Shown here in pieces: positions 46,954 through 56,004 of a DNA stretch of 64,000 nt (its first letter is position 1; every line of letters begins with the position of its first letter). The notes under the pieces are model-generated. The model ran no database searches and was not told where the DNA came from. It saw only the letters and a list, made by a program, of their open reading frames with translations. Position numbers and translations under genes: made by a program. This DNA comes from Inconstantimicrobium porci (GTDB lineage Bacteria > Bacillota > Clostridia > Clostridiales > Clostridiaceae): assembly GCF_009696465.1 (NCBI RefSeq), contig NZ_VULX01000001.1, positions 1 through 64,000 of the forward strand. Reading direction: 5' to 3'.

Positions 46954-49321
46954 AAATGATATAAATAATAAAATAATATTACTTGATGGTGCAATGGGAA
47001 CAATGCTTCAGAGTGCAGGAATGCAGGATGGTAAAATTCCAGAAGAAATGAATATAGAAAGCAGAGAAATTGTAATAGATATCCATAAGAAGTATATAAG
47101 TGCTGGTGCAGATATTATTACTACTAATACCTTTGGAGCAAACAGAATAAAGCTTGAAAAGTCAAAATATGAATTAGAAGAGATAATAAGAGCAGCGGTT
47201 CATAATGCAAAGGAAGCTGCAAAAGAATTTGAAAATGTAAGTATTGGGCTAGATATTGGTCCTATAGGTGAGTTACTGGAACCTATGGGTACCCTTAGTT
47301 TTGATGAAGCATATGAAACATTTAAGGAAGTTGTTATGCTTGGAGAAAAATATAATGTGGATTTATATTTGATAGAGACAATGACAGACTTAAGTGAAGC
47401 AAGAGCAGCTGTATTAGCAGTAAAAGAGAATAGTAGTAAGCCTGTATTCTGTACTATGACTTTTGATGAGAGTGGGAGAACTTTTACAGGAGTATGTCCT
47501 GAATCAATGTGTATTGCACTTAATGCACTTAATGTTGATGCAGTAGGAATAAACTGTTCTTTAGGACCAAAGGAGATGGTACCCGTTGTAGATAAAATAC
47601 TTGAGTTTTCAAAATGTCCTGTAATAATTCAACCGAATGCCGGTCTTCCTGTAAGTGTTAATGGAAAAGTAGTTTATAATGTTAAAAAAGAAGAGTTTGC
47701 AGAATATGTTATAGACTTTGTAAAAAAAGGTGCGAGTTTAGTAGGTGGATGCTGTGGGACTACTGATGAGTATATTCAGTATTTAAAATCCAAGCTTAAG
47801 GGTGAAAGTAAAGCACAGAGAAGCAATAAACAAATTTCAAGAGTATGTACAGCTACAAGATTTGTAAATATTGAAGGCGTAAAAGTTGTTGGTGAAAGGA
47901 TAAATCCTACAGGTAAAAAGTTATTTAAAGAAGCTCTTAGAAATAATGATTTAGACTATGTTGTGAGAGAAGCAATAACTCAAGTTAAAAATGGTGCAGA
48001 TATCCTTGATGTTAATGTAGGCCTACCAGAAATAGATGAAAAAAAGTGTATGGTTAATGTTGTGAAAGAAATACAAAGTGTAACTGATGTGCCTCTACAG
48101 ATAGATTCTACTGATTGTAAAGTTATAGAAGAAGCTCTTAGAGTATATAACGGAAAGGCTATTGTAAATTCTGTTAACGGGACAGAAGAATCATTAAATA
48201 ATGTATTACCAATTGTGAAAAAGTATGGTGCAGCAGTTGTGGCACTTGCATTAGATGATAATGGACTGCCAAAGAGTGCAGAAGAAAGAATTGCTATTGC
48301 AGCAAGAATTGTTAAAAGAGCGGAAGAAATAGGTATAAGCAGAGAGGATATTATTATAGATGCCTTGACATTAACAGTTTCAGCACAGCAGAATCAGGCT
48401 AAGGAAACAGTTAAGGCAGTAAAATATATAACTGATGTATTAAAGCTTAAAACAATACTTGGAGTTTCTAATATATCATTTGGTCTGCCTAATAGAAATC
48501 TATTAAATAGAACATTTCTTACAATGTGTTTAAACAGTGGGTTGACACTTCCCATAGTGAATCCAGGCAGCAGTGAAATCATGGATACTATAATGGCATA
48601 TAAAGTATTTAATATGGAAGATGTTAATGAAGAAAATTACGTGAAACATTTTGCAGTTAATCAAGATGAAAAAACTACAACTAAGGAAAGAGATACAGCA
48701 GACCTTAAAGAAATAGTTATTGAAGGACTTAAAGATGAAGCGGCTAAAGCAACAGAAAGCCTTTTGCAGGAAAAAAAAGAACTGGAAGTTGTAAATGAGT
48801 ATCTAATACCAGCATTAGACATTGTAGGAGAAAGGTATGAAAAAGGTATAATATTTTTACCGCAGCTTATTGGTTCTGCAGAAACAGTTAAAAAATCATT
48901 TGAAGTATTGAAACAAAGTCTTAAAAGTAAAGAGAGTGGTTCTTTATCTAAAGGAAAAATTATTATGGCAACTGTTAAGGGCGATATACATGATATAGGC
49001 AAAAATATAGTCAAGGTTATTCTTGAAAATTATGGTTACGATATAATGGATTTAGGTAGGGATGTTAATCCAGAATATGTAGCTGAAATGGTGCAAAAAC
49101 ATGATGTGAAACTTGTAGGGCTTAGTGCATTGATGACAACTACAGTTAAAAACATGGCTATAACAATAGAGAAAATTAAAGATAAAAAACAAGATTGTAA
49201 AGTATTTGTTGGTGGTGCAGTGCTTAATGAGGAATATGCAAAGATGATAAATGCAGATTTCTATGCAAGAGATGCTAAAGAGTCAGTAAAAATCGCAGAA
49301 AGTGTATTAAGAAAACATTAA
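46940..49321 (+). CDS. metH: Cobalamin-dependent methionine synthase without activation domain
   Basis: 793 residues against about 1200 in E. coli. Order: homocysteine domain (LLDGAMGTML at the start, Zn Cys in GINCSLGP and GGCCGTTDEY), pterin domain (VVGERINPTG, near 315), B12 cap, and the B12 domain with GDIHDIGKNIV (about 682-692) supplying the cobalt-binding His. The reactivation domain is absent and is encoded upstream. The GTG at 46940 has GGGAGG nine bases before it; the frame opens earlier at 46913 but without a ribosome binding site. It methylates homocysteine to methionine. Confidence 0.93.
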   Translation: MAIDRNDINNKIILLDGAMGTMLQSAGMQDGKIPEEMNIESREIVIDIHKKYISAGADIITTNTFGANRIKLEKSKYELEEIIRAAVHNAKEAAKEFENVSIGLDIGPIGELLEPMGTLSFDEAYETFKEVVMLGEKYNVDLYLIETMTDLSEARAAVLAVKENSSKPVFCTMTFDESGRTFTGVCPESMCIALNALNVDAVGINCSLGPKEMVPVVDKILEFSKCPVIIQPNAGLPVSVNGKVVYNVKKEEFAEYVIDFVKKGASLVGGCCGTTDEYIQYLKSKLKGESKAQRSNKQISRVCTATRFVNIEGVKVVGERINPTGKKLFKEALRNNDLDYVVREAITQVKNGADILDVNVGLPEIDEKKCMVNVVKEIQSVTDVPLQIDSTDCKVIEEALRVYNGKAIVNSVNGTEESLNNVLPIVKKYGAAVVALALDDNGLPKSAEERIAIAARIVKRAEEIGISREDIIIDALTLTVSAQQNQAKETVKAVKYITDVLKLKTILGVSNISFGLPNRNLLNRTFLTMCLNSGLTLPIVNPGSSEIMDTIMAYKVFNMEDVNEENYVKHFAVNQDEKTTTKERDTADLKEIVIEGLKDEAAKATESLLQEKKELEVVNEYLIPALDIVGERYEKGIIFLPQLIGSAETVKKSFEVLKQSLKSKESGSLSKGKIIMATVKGDIHDIGKNIVKVILENYGYDIMDLGRDVNPEYVAEMVQKHDVKLVGLSALMTTTVKNMAITIEKIKDKKQDCKVFVGGAVLNEEYAKMINADFYARDAKESVKIAESVLRKH

Positions 49322-49396
49322 GAAATTTAAGAACAATTTATTAAGCTTTCGTTTTTATAATAAAAGCATAGTAAAAAAAAGTAGGAGTGATTTTTA

Positions 49397-50233
49397 ATGA
49401 AAAGTAAGCAAAAGGCATTTTTATCTTCATTAATTCCTGGTTTAGGCCATATTTATATAGGACTGAAAAGCAGGGGGGCAATATTTATACTAGGATTTAT
49501 ATTTCTTATTTCAGTTTCACATATTTCATACGGTTATGATGGAAGCTTAGGCGGGTTTTTTCATGGCTTTACCATGTATAGAATTGTAAATATATTAACA
49601 GGACTTGCATATTTTGCATCTATACTGGACTGTTTGATCTGCTATGACAAAATTTTTGCTGGAAAAATAGATATCAATGATGAGAAAAGAGAAAAGATTG
49701 AAAATAGAAGACTTATATCAATGTTTTTAAGTATCCTGCCAGGATGTGGACATTTCCTTCTTGGTAAAAGCATAAAAGGCAAAAATTATCTTATGATTTT
49801 TATACTCTTATATCTACTTAGCAGTATTGCTGGTATGGAAATGTTCAGAATAGGAATTATAATTCTTATTATTTTATGTATACTTGATATTTATAACGAA
49901 AAAATATCTCTTGATGTAAATAAGCAGGAAAAAGAAGAAGATTATTCTGATAAATTCAGATATATCTTTATAGGAGCAGGTGCTGTACTTGTTATATACA
50001 CAATTATTTATGGAATTACAAATTTTCTTTCTTATATTGGATATACTGACATTGTAACCAATATAAACTATGCTTTTAATTTAAGCATGAATCTTCTTAT
50101 TGGCCTTGTATTAGGTTTTGTTCTTATCAGAGAAGGATATAGATTTGCAGAAAAAAGAGAAAAAGAACTAGATGCAACTATTCAAAAAGAACACCAGGAA
50201 GAAATAGACAGGGAATCAGAAGAAAATTTATGA
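49397..50233 (+). CDS. Membrane protein with duplicated TM2-like motif
   Basis: 278 residues, about six to seven hydrophobic segments. Two related units are visible: LIPGLGHIYIGLKSRG (about 12-27) and ILPGCGHFLLGKSIKG (about 113-128), each a PG-GH--L/IG---KG turn followed by a helix pair, as in TM2-domain proteins. A charged C-terminal tail (EKREKELDATIQKEHQEE) is probably cytosolic. AGGAGTGA precedes the ATG. It stands between metH and repeat copy F; no function is known. Confidence 0.65.
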   Translation: MKSKQKAFLSSLIPGLGHIYIGLKSRGAIFILGFIFLISVSHISYGYDGSLGGFFHGFTMYRIVNILTGLAYFASILDCLICYDKIFAGKIDINDEKREKIENRRLISMFLSILPGCGHFLLGKSIKGKNYLMIFILLYLLSSIAGMEMFRIGIIILIILCILDIYNEKISLDVNKQEKEEDYSDKFRYIFIGAGAVLVIYTIIYGITNFLSYIGYTDIVTNINYAFNLSMNLLIGLVLGFVLIREGYRFAEKREKELDATIQKEHQEEIDRESEENL

Positions 50234-50346
50234 TGAAAAATCTTATTGTATATGCAATAATATAAATATCATAAAAAAATATGTATTAAAGACGGTATCA
50301 ATAACAGCAGTTTAACAAACCTGATAAATATAATTTGTAGGTTAGT

Positions 50347-50557
50347 TTAGAGAGTAGAACAAAGAGAGTAGAGACAAGGATAAAACTCCTTGAAGGAAGT
50401 TTCTATATTAAGAAGACAAGTTCCTCTTAATATCTCTTTAAAATGCTAGGTATTGGAGGTTTGGAGGTGAAACCTCCATTAAGATTTAGAAATTTATGAG
50501 TGTAACGAATAAATTCCATCCAGTTCTCTTATCTCTGCTCTCATATCTCAAATCTAG
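50347..50557 (-). repeat. Modular palindromic repeat, copy F (inverted)
   Basis: Read on the minus strand it starts AGATTTGAGATATGAGAGCA and AGAGATAAGAGAACTGGATG, then P1 AATTTATTCGTTACACTCAT plus AAATTTC, P2 TTAATGGAGGTTTCACCTCC, P3 AAGAGGAACTTGTCTTCTT, P5 AACTTCCTTCAAGGAGTT and the end word TTGTCTCTACTCTC. The first 110 bases nearly match the start of copy G at 52870. The remaining gap (50234-50607) shows only a weak hairpin after the upstream gene. Confidence 0.8.
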
Positions 50558-50607
50558 TTTTATTGTTTTGGTATTAGTCTTATAACTAAAAGAAAAGGAG
50601 ATTACAT

Positions 50608-51087
50608 ATGGCAATAAGAGAAATAATTCAGCTTGGTGATGAAAGACTTAGAAAAGTCTGCGATCCAATAAATACAATAGATGAAGAAACTAAAAAACTT
50701 TTTAAGGATTTAAAAGATACGTTATATTCGGTAGATGGAGTTGGACTAGCAGCCCCACAGATAGGTATAACTAAAAGAGTAGTGTTTATAGATTTAAGAG
50801 ATGGTTCAGAGCCAATATTACTTATAAATCCAGTGATAACTAAAGCAACAGGAAATGAAGAAGGATATGAAGGATGTCTTAGCTACGTTGACTATGAAGG
50901 TTTAGTAGAAAGACCAACTTATGTAGAAGTTGAAGCTTTAGATGAAACAGGCAAGAAGAGAAAATATAAAGGTGAAGGTCTTTTAGCAAGATGCTTCTGT
51001 CATGAAATAGATCATCTTCAGGGAATAATGTACGTTGATAGAGCTAAGGAAATGTATGAACTTGTTGAAGAGGACGATGAGGAATAG
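50608..51087 (+). CDS. def: Peptide deformylase
   Basis: 159 residues. All three motifs are intact: GVGLAAPQ (44-51), EGCLSY (88-93) and HEIDH (132-136), giving the Cys, His, His metal site. It removes the formyl group from new proteins. AAGGAG is about nine bases before the ATG. It is monocistronic here, separate from fmt, with a terminator after it. Repeat copy F lies directly upstream. Confidence 0.96.
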   Translation: MAIREIIQLGDERLRKVCDPINTIDEETKKLFKDLKDTLYSVDGVGLAAPQIGITKRVVFIDLRDGSEPILLINPVITKATGNEEGYEGCLSYVDYEGLVERPTYVEVEALDETGKKRKYKGEGLLARCFCHEIDHLQGIMYVDRAKEMYELVEEDDEE

Positions 51088-51144
51088 TTCAGAATTAACA
51101 ATTGAAAATTAAAAATTAACTGTAAAATGTTCAATATACATAAA

Positions 51145-51182
51145 AAATAGAAACAGCGGTTAAATGCTGTTTCTATTTTTTT
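51145..51182. terminator. Bidirectional terminator between def and the convergent gene
   Basis: Stem AAATAGAAACAGC/GCTGTTTCTATTT with A and T runs on both sides. The stop codon of the minus-strand gene at 51173 lies inside the right arm, so that gene's terminator overlaps its last codons. Confidence 0.88.
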
Positions 51183-51622
51183 AGAGGTATTTTTGAAGGA
51201 AATGTATCTAATAAAGCATTTTGTTTTTTTAAGTCCTGTACGACTATTTCCCTGCTTTTTGTTGTTAGCTCATTTTCATTTAAAAACTTATTACCCATCT
51301 TAAGTCCAGTTTCAATGTATTTGTATGCTTCTGTGAGAAGCTGATCATCATTCTGGACCATAATTTTATCTTTGATATTAATAAATGTTTCAGAAACTTT
51401 GCCAATAAGGGAAGCTTCATCTTTGCTTTTCCCGCCAAGGTCTATGATTCTGTTTATTATATCTACAGCAGAAGATTTAAATTGCAGCTCTATATCCTTT
51501 AATAGACTTAAATTTTTTTCTTCTTTAGCCATAGAAACATAATGCTCAAAGGTATTAATGGCCATATATATTCCTTCTAGATATTTATTAAGATTCTTTA
51601 TATCTTTATCAACCTCTACCAA
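51173..51622 (-). CDS. Four-helix ferritin-like small protein (DUF2383-like)
   Basis: 149 residues, almost wholly helical, beginning VEVDKDIKNLNKYLEG. IDLGGKSKDEA near the middle resembles the LGG-P turn of DUF2383 (PA2169-type) ferritin-like proteins. Metal ligands are not obvious. The ATG at 51631 is directly next to GAGAGG, too close for use, so the TTG at 51622 is preferred; this is not certain. Function unknown. Confidence 0.55.
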   Translation of the reverse strand: MVEVDKDIKNLNKYLEGIYMAINTFEHYVSMAKEEKNLSLLKDIELQFKSSAVDIINRIIDLGGKSKDEASLIGKVSETFINIKDKIMVQNDDQLLTEAYKYIETGLKMGNKFLNENELTTKSREIVVQDLKKQNALLDTFPSKIPLKK

Positions 51623-51754
51623 AACAATCATCCTCTCATAATAATTTCAGTATTATTATCTGCTATGAGAGGATTATTATACAAAATAAGTTGCTGGTTT
51701 AAGATATTTTTTACAAAACAATTTAATCTGCTTAATAAAGTTGAATTCAGTATT

Positions 51755-51962
51755 ATAATGTATTATTTATATTGTATAATGTATAATTAAGGTTTAAATT
51801 CATGAGCGTAGCTTCATGAATTTCCAAAATAATGGAAATCTCTGTGTTTGCAATTTAAAGAGTTATAAAGAGTTTTAAAGAGGAATTTGTTCTCTTTTTG
51901 GAACTCCATAAGGAGTTCAATCCGAAATTATACAGTATACATTGATTACTAAATCTATACTT
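51755..51962 (+). repeat. Modular palindromic repeat, copy H
   Basis: End word TATTGTATAATGTATAATTA followed by AGG, P1 AATTCATGAGCGTAGCTTCA plus TGAATTT, P2 remnant AATGGAAATCTC, P3 AAAGAGGAATTTGTTCTCTT, P5 GAACTCCATAAGGAGTTC, then AATCCGAAATTATACAGTAT. Ends are of the TGTATAATT type, like copy B. The other part of the gap (51623-51754) holds the minus-strand promoter region of the ferritin-like gene, with an ATAATA-rich run only. Confidence 0.78.
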
Positions 51963-51996
51963 TATTTAGTACTTATAATTGGAGTATATAGAAAGC

Positions 51997-52839
51997 TTAT
52001 TTCTGCAAAGACATAATAGTGTCTATATATTCAATCATTCTATCTTTCCATGATGGCAATTCAATATTAAAAGATGATTCCATTAGGTCTGTATTTAAGA
52101 GGCAGTCTTTTGGTCTTGGAGCTAGTGCTTTTAATGTTGATGCTGGAAGCGGAAAGACTTCTTTACTGCAGCCTATCTGGGAGAAGATATACTTTACTAT
52201 ATTTGATTTTAATTCCGATCCTTTATTTGTACAGTTATATATTCCATATGATTCACTATTTATCATTGATAAAACTACTTTCGCAAGATCTCCTAAATAA
52301 GTTAGGTTGACTTTCATATCAGCAACCATGAATATAGGTATATTTTTTTTGTCGATTATTTTTTTGACAAAACATTTTTCTCCACCAAAACACCAGGATG
52401 TGCGTATTATATAATATTTTTTGCATAGTGTTCTTATAAGGTTTTCGCCAGCAAGTTTTGATTTGCCAAATATATTTACAGGGTCGCATATGTCTTGTTC
52501 GAAATGTGAAGAATTTTCGCTGCTTCCGTAAACCTGAGCACTTGAAATATAAATTAAAGGTATATTTTTTTTTGAACAGGCAATAGCAACATTCATAGTA
52601 CCTAGAGTATTAATTGAATATGATATGTCTTCATTTTTTTCGCAAAAATCAACATCCGCTATGCCAGCTGAATCTATAACAAAATCAGGAGAATTGTTTG
52701 AGATAAAGTCTATTACCTCATTTTTATTTGTTATATCAATATCTTTTCTACCTGTCTCGATTACTTCGTAATATTTATTGAGGCTTTTAGTAAGAAAACC
52801 ACCAATGTTTCCACTAGAGCCCAATATTAAAATTTTCAA
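51997..52839 (-). CDS. RmlD-like SDR protein with Phe for the catalytic Tyr
   Basis: 280 residues. N-terminal nucleotide motif LILGSSGNIGG (4-14) and the RmlD-type SAQVYGSS and NIFGKSKLAGE blocks are clear. RmlD reduces dTDP-4-keto-rhamnose, the last step of dTDP-rhamnose synthesis. The active site Y-xxx-K reads F124-xxx-K128, so normal reductase activity is doubtful; a MAT2B-like regulatory role or a different substrate is possible. No rmlA, B or C gene is nearby. The TTG at 52839 is used because the GTG at 52848 lies inside the ribosome binding site GAGGTGAGG. Confidence 0.7.
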   Translation of the reverse strand: MKILILGSSGNIGGFLTKSLNKYYEVIETGRKDIDITNKNEVIDFISNNSPDFVIDSAGIADVDFCEKNEDISYSINTLGTMNVAIACSKKNIPLIYISSAQVYGSSENSSHFEQDICDPVNIFGKSKLAGENLIRTLCKKYYIIRTSWCFGGEKCFVKKIIDKKNIPIFMVADMKVNLTYLGDLAKVVLSMINSESYGIYNCTNKGSELKSNIVKYIFSQIGCSKEVFPLPASTLKALAPRPKDCLLNTDLMESSFNIELPSWKDRMIEYIDTIMSLQK

Positions 52840-52869
52840 AATCCTCACCTCATAACTTTAGTTTATAAA

Positions 52870-53200
52870 ATAGATTTGAGATATAAGAGTAGAGATAAGA
52901 GAACTGGATGGAATTTATTCGTTACTCTCATAAATTTCTAAATCTTAATGGAGGTTTCACCTCCAAACCTCTTAAATTGTATAATTAAAGAGTTTTTAAG
53001 AGGATTTGTCCTCTTATTTAAGCAGGCATTCCAAATCTTTGATTTGGCATGTTCGCTTACGTCTTGACCAAGCAGGCATTCCAAATCTCTGATTTGGCAT
53101 GTTCGCTTACGTCTTGACCAAGCAGGCATTCCAAATCTCTGATTTGGCATGTTCGCTTATCTAATGTTCATATCTCTTCGTTCTTATCTCATATCTTGAA
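52870..53200 (+). repeat. Modular palindromic repeat, copy G (with tandem array)
   Basis: End word AGATTTGAGATATAAGAG then AGAGATAAGAGAACTGGATG, P1 AATTTATTCGTTACTCTCAT plus AAATTTC, P2 TTAATGGAGGTTTCACCTCC, P3 AAGAGGATTTGTCCTCTT, three units of P4, then the inverted end word TTCTTATCTCATATCTTGAA. Almost the whole gap between the RmlD-like gene and helD is this element. A 70-codon minus-strand frame at 52938-53150 is an artefact of the repeats. Confidence 0.85.
53021..53160 (+). repeat. 50-bp tandem repeat, about 2.8 units
   Basis: Units start at 53021, 53071 and 53121 with AGCAGGCATTCCAAATCT, continue with TTGATTTGGCATGTTCGC or CTGATTTGGCATGTTCGC and end TTACGTCTTGACCA. Each contains the inverted repeat CCAAATC/GATTTGG. 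The second and third units are identical over the shared part. Copy B holds a single similar unit at 17766-17815. Confidence 0.95.
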
Positions 53201-53243
53201 AAAATACTTATATGATATTTATATGATATATAGTAGTGAAATA

Positions 53244-53272
53244 TTGACAATAAAAGTTAGTTAAATTACAAT
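53244..53272 (+). promoter_or_regulatory. SigA promoter of helD
   Basis: Consensus TTGACA (53244-53249), a 17-base spacer and TACAAT (53267-53272), 33 bases ahead of the gene. Confidence 0.75.
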
Positions 53273-53304
53273 AAATAAGTTATGTTTTAAGGAGGTGGTT
53301 TTTT

Positions 53305-55593
53305 ATGAACAAAGAGCAGTCACTTGCATTTGAAAAGGAGCATTTGCGTGAAGTGAAAGAATGGCTTAAGGATTACATTAGTAAGAAGATGATGGAGCAA
53401 GAGGAGCTTGAGAACAGAATTGCAGTTATGAAGAAGGCTTCTAAGGGAAGTTACAGCTATGAACTTGAAACTAATGAGCAGCTTTATAATCTTGTAAAGA
53501 AGAATGTATCGAAATATACTGAATCTAAAGTGCAGCCGTATTTTGCAAGAATAGATTTTAGAGAGTATAAGAGAGAAAAGGAAAGCCTATATATAGGTAA
53601 GAATTCACTTGGTGATGTAGATACAGGTGATGAAAAGGTTATTGACTGGCGTTCTCCAATTGCTGATCTATACTACAGTGGCACTGAAGGAAAAGTGTAC
53701 TATAAAGCACCATGCGGAGTAATAGATGGTGAACTTTCATTAAAGAGAAAATTCCTTTTTGAAGATGGTGAAATAAAAGATATTTTTGATGAAAGTATAA
53801 ATGAAATAATAATCAATAATCTTAACGAAGAAGGAAGCGAACTAGTGGATGAATTCCTTAAGATCAACCTTGAAAAGAGCAGCGGAAACAAGCTCAAGGA
53901 TATTGTTGCAACAATTCAGAAGGAACAGAATGAGATTATAAGATTGGATAAAAATACTCCTATTATTGTGCAGGGTGCAGCTGGTTCAGGAAAAACTACA
54001 GTGGCATTACATAGGTTGGCATATCTTCTTTACAGATATAAGGAAAATATAGGTGGAGAAAACATACTTGTGCTTGCACCTAACAGTATATTCCTTGATT
54101 ATATATCTGATGTGCTTCCAAGCCTTGGTGTTGAGAAGGTTATGCAGAGTACTATTGAGGAATTTTTGCTTAAGATTATGGGAAGCAAAGGAAAGATTAT
54201 ATCAAAAGATGACAAGCTTTCAAGACTTCAAAAAGCTGATGAAAAAGAGAGAAAAGATATTATAGAGGAATGTGGTTTTAAAGGTTCACTGCTTTACAAG
54301 AATATGATTGACAGATATATTAAGATTCTTGAAGTTCAGGAGGCAAAAGTTGAGGATATAAAGATTGACCAGTGGATTCTGTTTAAAGCAGATGAGATTA
54401 AAAGATTATTCATGAATGATATGTCAAACCTATCTATAAACAAGAGAAAAGAAGAAATAAAAAGATATTTTTCAAAGAAACTTAAGGAAACTGTAGGCAA
54501 GACATGCAGCAAGATAGAACTCTTCTATGAGTTTAAAATAAATAAGTGTAAGAAAGAAATGGAAGATGGGCCGGAAAGAAGAAAAGCACTTATAGCTATT
54601 TATGATGAGAGAGATGGAATTAAAAAAGATATAGTTAAACACAGCAAGGTTGTACTTGATGATTATTTTAATAAATGGCTTAATAAAGACAGCAGAGATT
54701 TATACAGGAAGTTTTTAAGTTATGAAGAGCGTTTTGGCGAGCTTACAGATGGAATAGTAGAAGAATCATTGTGGAATAATATAAGAGAAAATACATTAAA
54801 AACACTTGATGAAGGTCTTATAGATGCTGATGATTGTGCTGCTATGGCATATCTTAAGATGAAGGTTCATGGTCTTCCTAAGATGGCAGAAATTAAGCAT
54901 ATAGTTATTGATGAGTCTCAGGATTATTCTCCATTTCAGTTATATACAGCATCACTTATAGCTTCAGGAAAGTCCATGACAATTGTTGGTGATATTGGAC
55001 AGGGTATATATTACTATAGAGGTATTAATGACTGGAATGATGTAATAAATGGTGTATTCGAAGGCAAGTGTAGTTATAAAATGCTTACTCAGAGTTATAG
55101 AAGTACTATAGAGATTATTGAGTTTGCAAACAAGGTGCTTTTAAAACAGAAAGCAGATATGAAGCCTACAAAACCAGTAATCAGACATGGCATGAAGCCA
55201 CAGGTAGAAAGCTATATTTCAGATGATGAACTTATAGAAAAAGTTAACAGTGCAGCAGATAAGGTATTAGGTGATGGTAAAAAGAGTATTGCCATTGTAT
55301 GCAGAACTTATGATGAATGTAAAAAAGCTGCTTCTGTTCTGAAAAAGAAAAACAGTAAATTTAAGTGGAAGTTAATAAAAGAAAATGATAAATCTATCAA
55401 GGATGATTTTATCATAATACCTTCACATCTTACAAAGGGACTTGAGTTTGACTGTGTTATTGTTTATGATTGCAGTAATGTAAATTATACTGAAAGTGAA
55501 TTTGATAAGAAGCTGTTATATGTAGTGCTTACAAGAGCACTTCATTATGAATTTGTTTTTTATAAAGATAAATTTACAAAACTTCTTGAATAA
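53305..55593 (+). CDS. helD: RNA polymerase recycling motor HelD (UvrD-like)
   Basis: 762 residues, close to Bacillus HelD (774). The N-terminal 80 residues form the coiled coil that enters the polymerase secondary channel. The superfamily 1 helicase motifs follow: Walker A GAAGSGKTTVALHR (about 223-236), a large insertion, VIDESQDYSPFQL (Walker B, about 532-544), then SYRSTIEI and LTKGLEFDCVIV near the end. HelD frees stalled or inactive RNA polymerase using ATP. AAGGAGGTG is nine bases before the ATG. It is monocistronic with a strong promoter. Confidence 0.88.
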   Translation: MNKEQSLAFEKEHLREVKEWLKDYISKKMMEQEELENRIAVMKKASKGSYSYELETNEQLYNLVKKNVSKYTESKVQPYFARIDFREYKREKESLYIGKNSLGDVDTGDEKVIDWRSPIADLYYSGTEGKVYYKAPCGVIDGELSLKRKFLFEDGEIKDIFDESINEIIINNLNEEGSELVDEFLKINLEKSSGNKLKDIVATIQKEQNEIIRLDKNTPIIVQGAAGSGKTTVALHRLAYLLYRYKENIGGENILVLAPNSIFLDYISDVLPSLGVEKVMQSTIEEFLLKIMGSKGKIISKDDKLSRLQKADEKERKDIIEECGFKGSLLYKNMIDRYIKILEVQEAKVEDIKIDQWILFKADEIKRLFMNDMSNLSINKRKEEIKRYFSKKLKETVGKTCSKIELFYEFKINKCKKEMEDGPERRKALIAIYDERDGIKKDIVKHSKVVLDDYFNKWLNKDSRDLYRKFLSYEERFGELTDGIVEESLWNNIRENTLKTLDEGLIDADDCAAMAYLKMKVHGLPKMAEIKHIVIDESQDYSPFQLYTASLIASGKSMTIVGDIGQGIYYYRGINDWNDVINGVFEGKCSYKMLTQSYRSTIEIIEFANKVLLKQKADMKPTKPVIRHGMKPQVESYISDDELIEKVNSAADKVLGDGKKSIAIVCRTYDECKKAASVLKKKNSKFKWKLIKENDKSIKDDFIIIPSHLTKGLEFDCVIVYDCSNVNYTESEFDKKLLYVVLTRALHYEFVFYKDKFTKLLE

Positions 55594-55679
55594 TAAATAA
55601 AATAAGATAATATATGAAGGGTACACATATATTATTATTGCAATAAATTATAAAGAAAAATTAATGAAAAGGTTATAAG

Positions 55680-55707
55680 TTGATATACATTTGGTATATA
55701 TTATAAT
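55680..55707 (+). promoter_or_regulatory. SigA promoter of the DUF1292 gene
   Basis: TTGATA (55680-55685), a 16-base spacer and TATAAT (55702-55707), 29 bases ahead of the gene. Confidence 0.6.
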
Positions 55708-55735
55708 AGCAAGAGAAGAAAGGTGAGACTCGAAG

Positions 55736-55990
55736 ATGGAAGAAAAAGAAATAATGTGTTTTAGAGATGAAGATGGAAATAAAATTGAAATGGAAGCTGT
55801 AGCTAAGATTTATGTTGAAGAGAAAGAATATCTTATTCTTTCTCAAGTTGGAGAGAATACTAATGAAGATGATGCATGCATATTCAGAGTTGATAATGTA
55901 GATGGAAGCGAAGAACTTAACCTTGTAGAAGAAGATAAGGAGTTTGATACTGTAAAGAAAGAATATAAGAAGCTACTTTATAATAAATAG
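55736..55990 (+). CDS. DUF1292 family protein
   Basis: 84 residues, acidic. [31 protein letters not shown] and [16 protein letters not shown] fit the short beta-rich DUF1292 family that is widespread in Firmicutes. Function unknown. The start is the ATG at 55736 with AGGTGAGA upstream. It shares a transcript with the next acidic gene, 14 bases downstream. Confidence 0.75.
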   Translation: MEEKEIMCFRDEDGNKIEMEAVAKIYVEEKEYLILSQVGENTNEDDACIFRVDNVDGSEELNLVEEDKEFDTVKKEYKKLLYNK

Positions 55991-56004
55991 GAGGATAGTG
56001 TATT

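Noticed and set aside
52938-53150. 70-codon minus-strand frame in tandem repeats
   Set aside because: It is made of the 50-bp units in three different frames, with no ribosome binding site.
53021-53160. CRISPR array
   Set aside because: The 50-base units follow one another directly with no unique spacers and no cas genes nearby.
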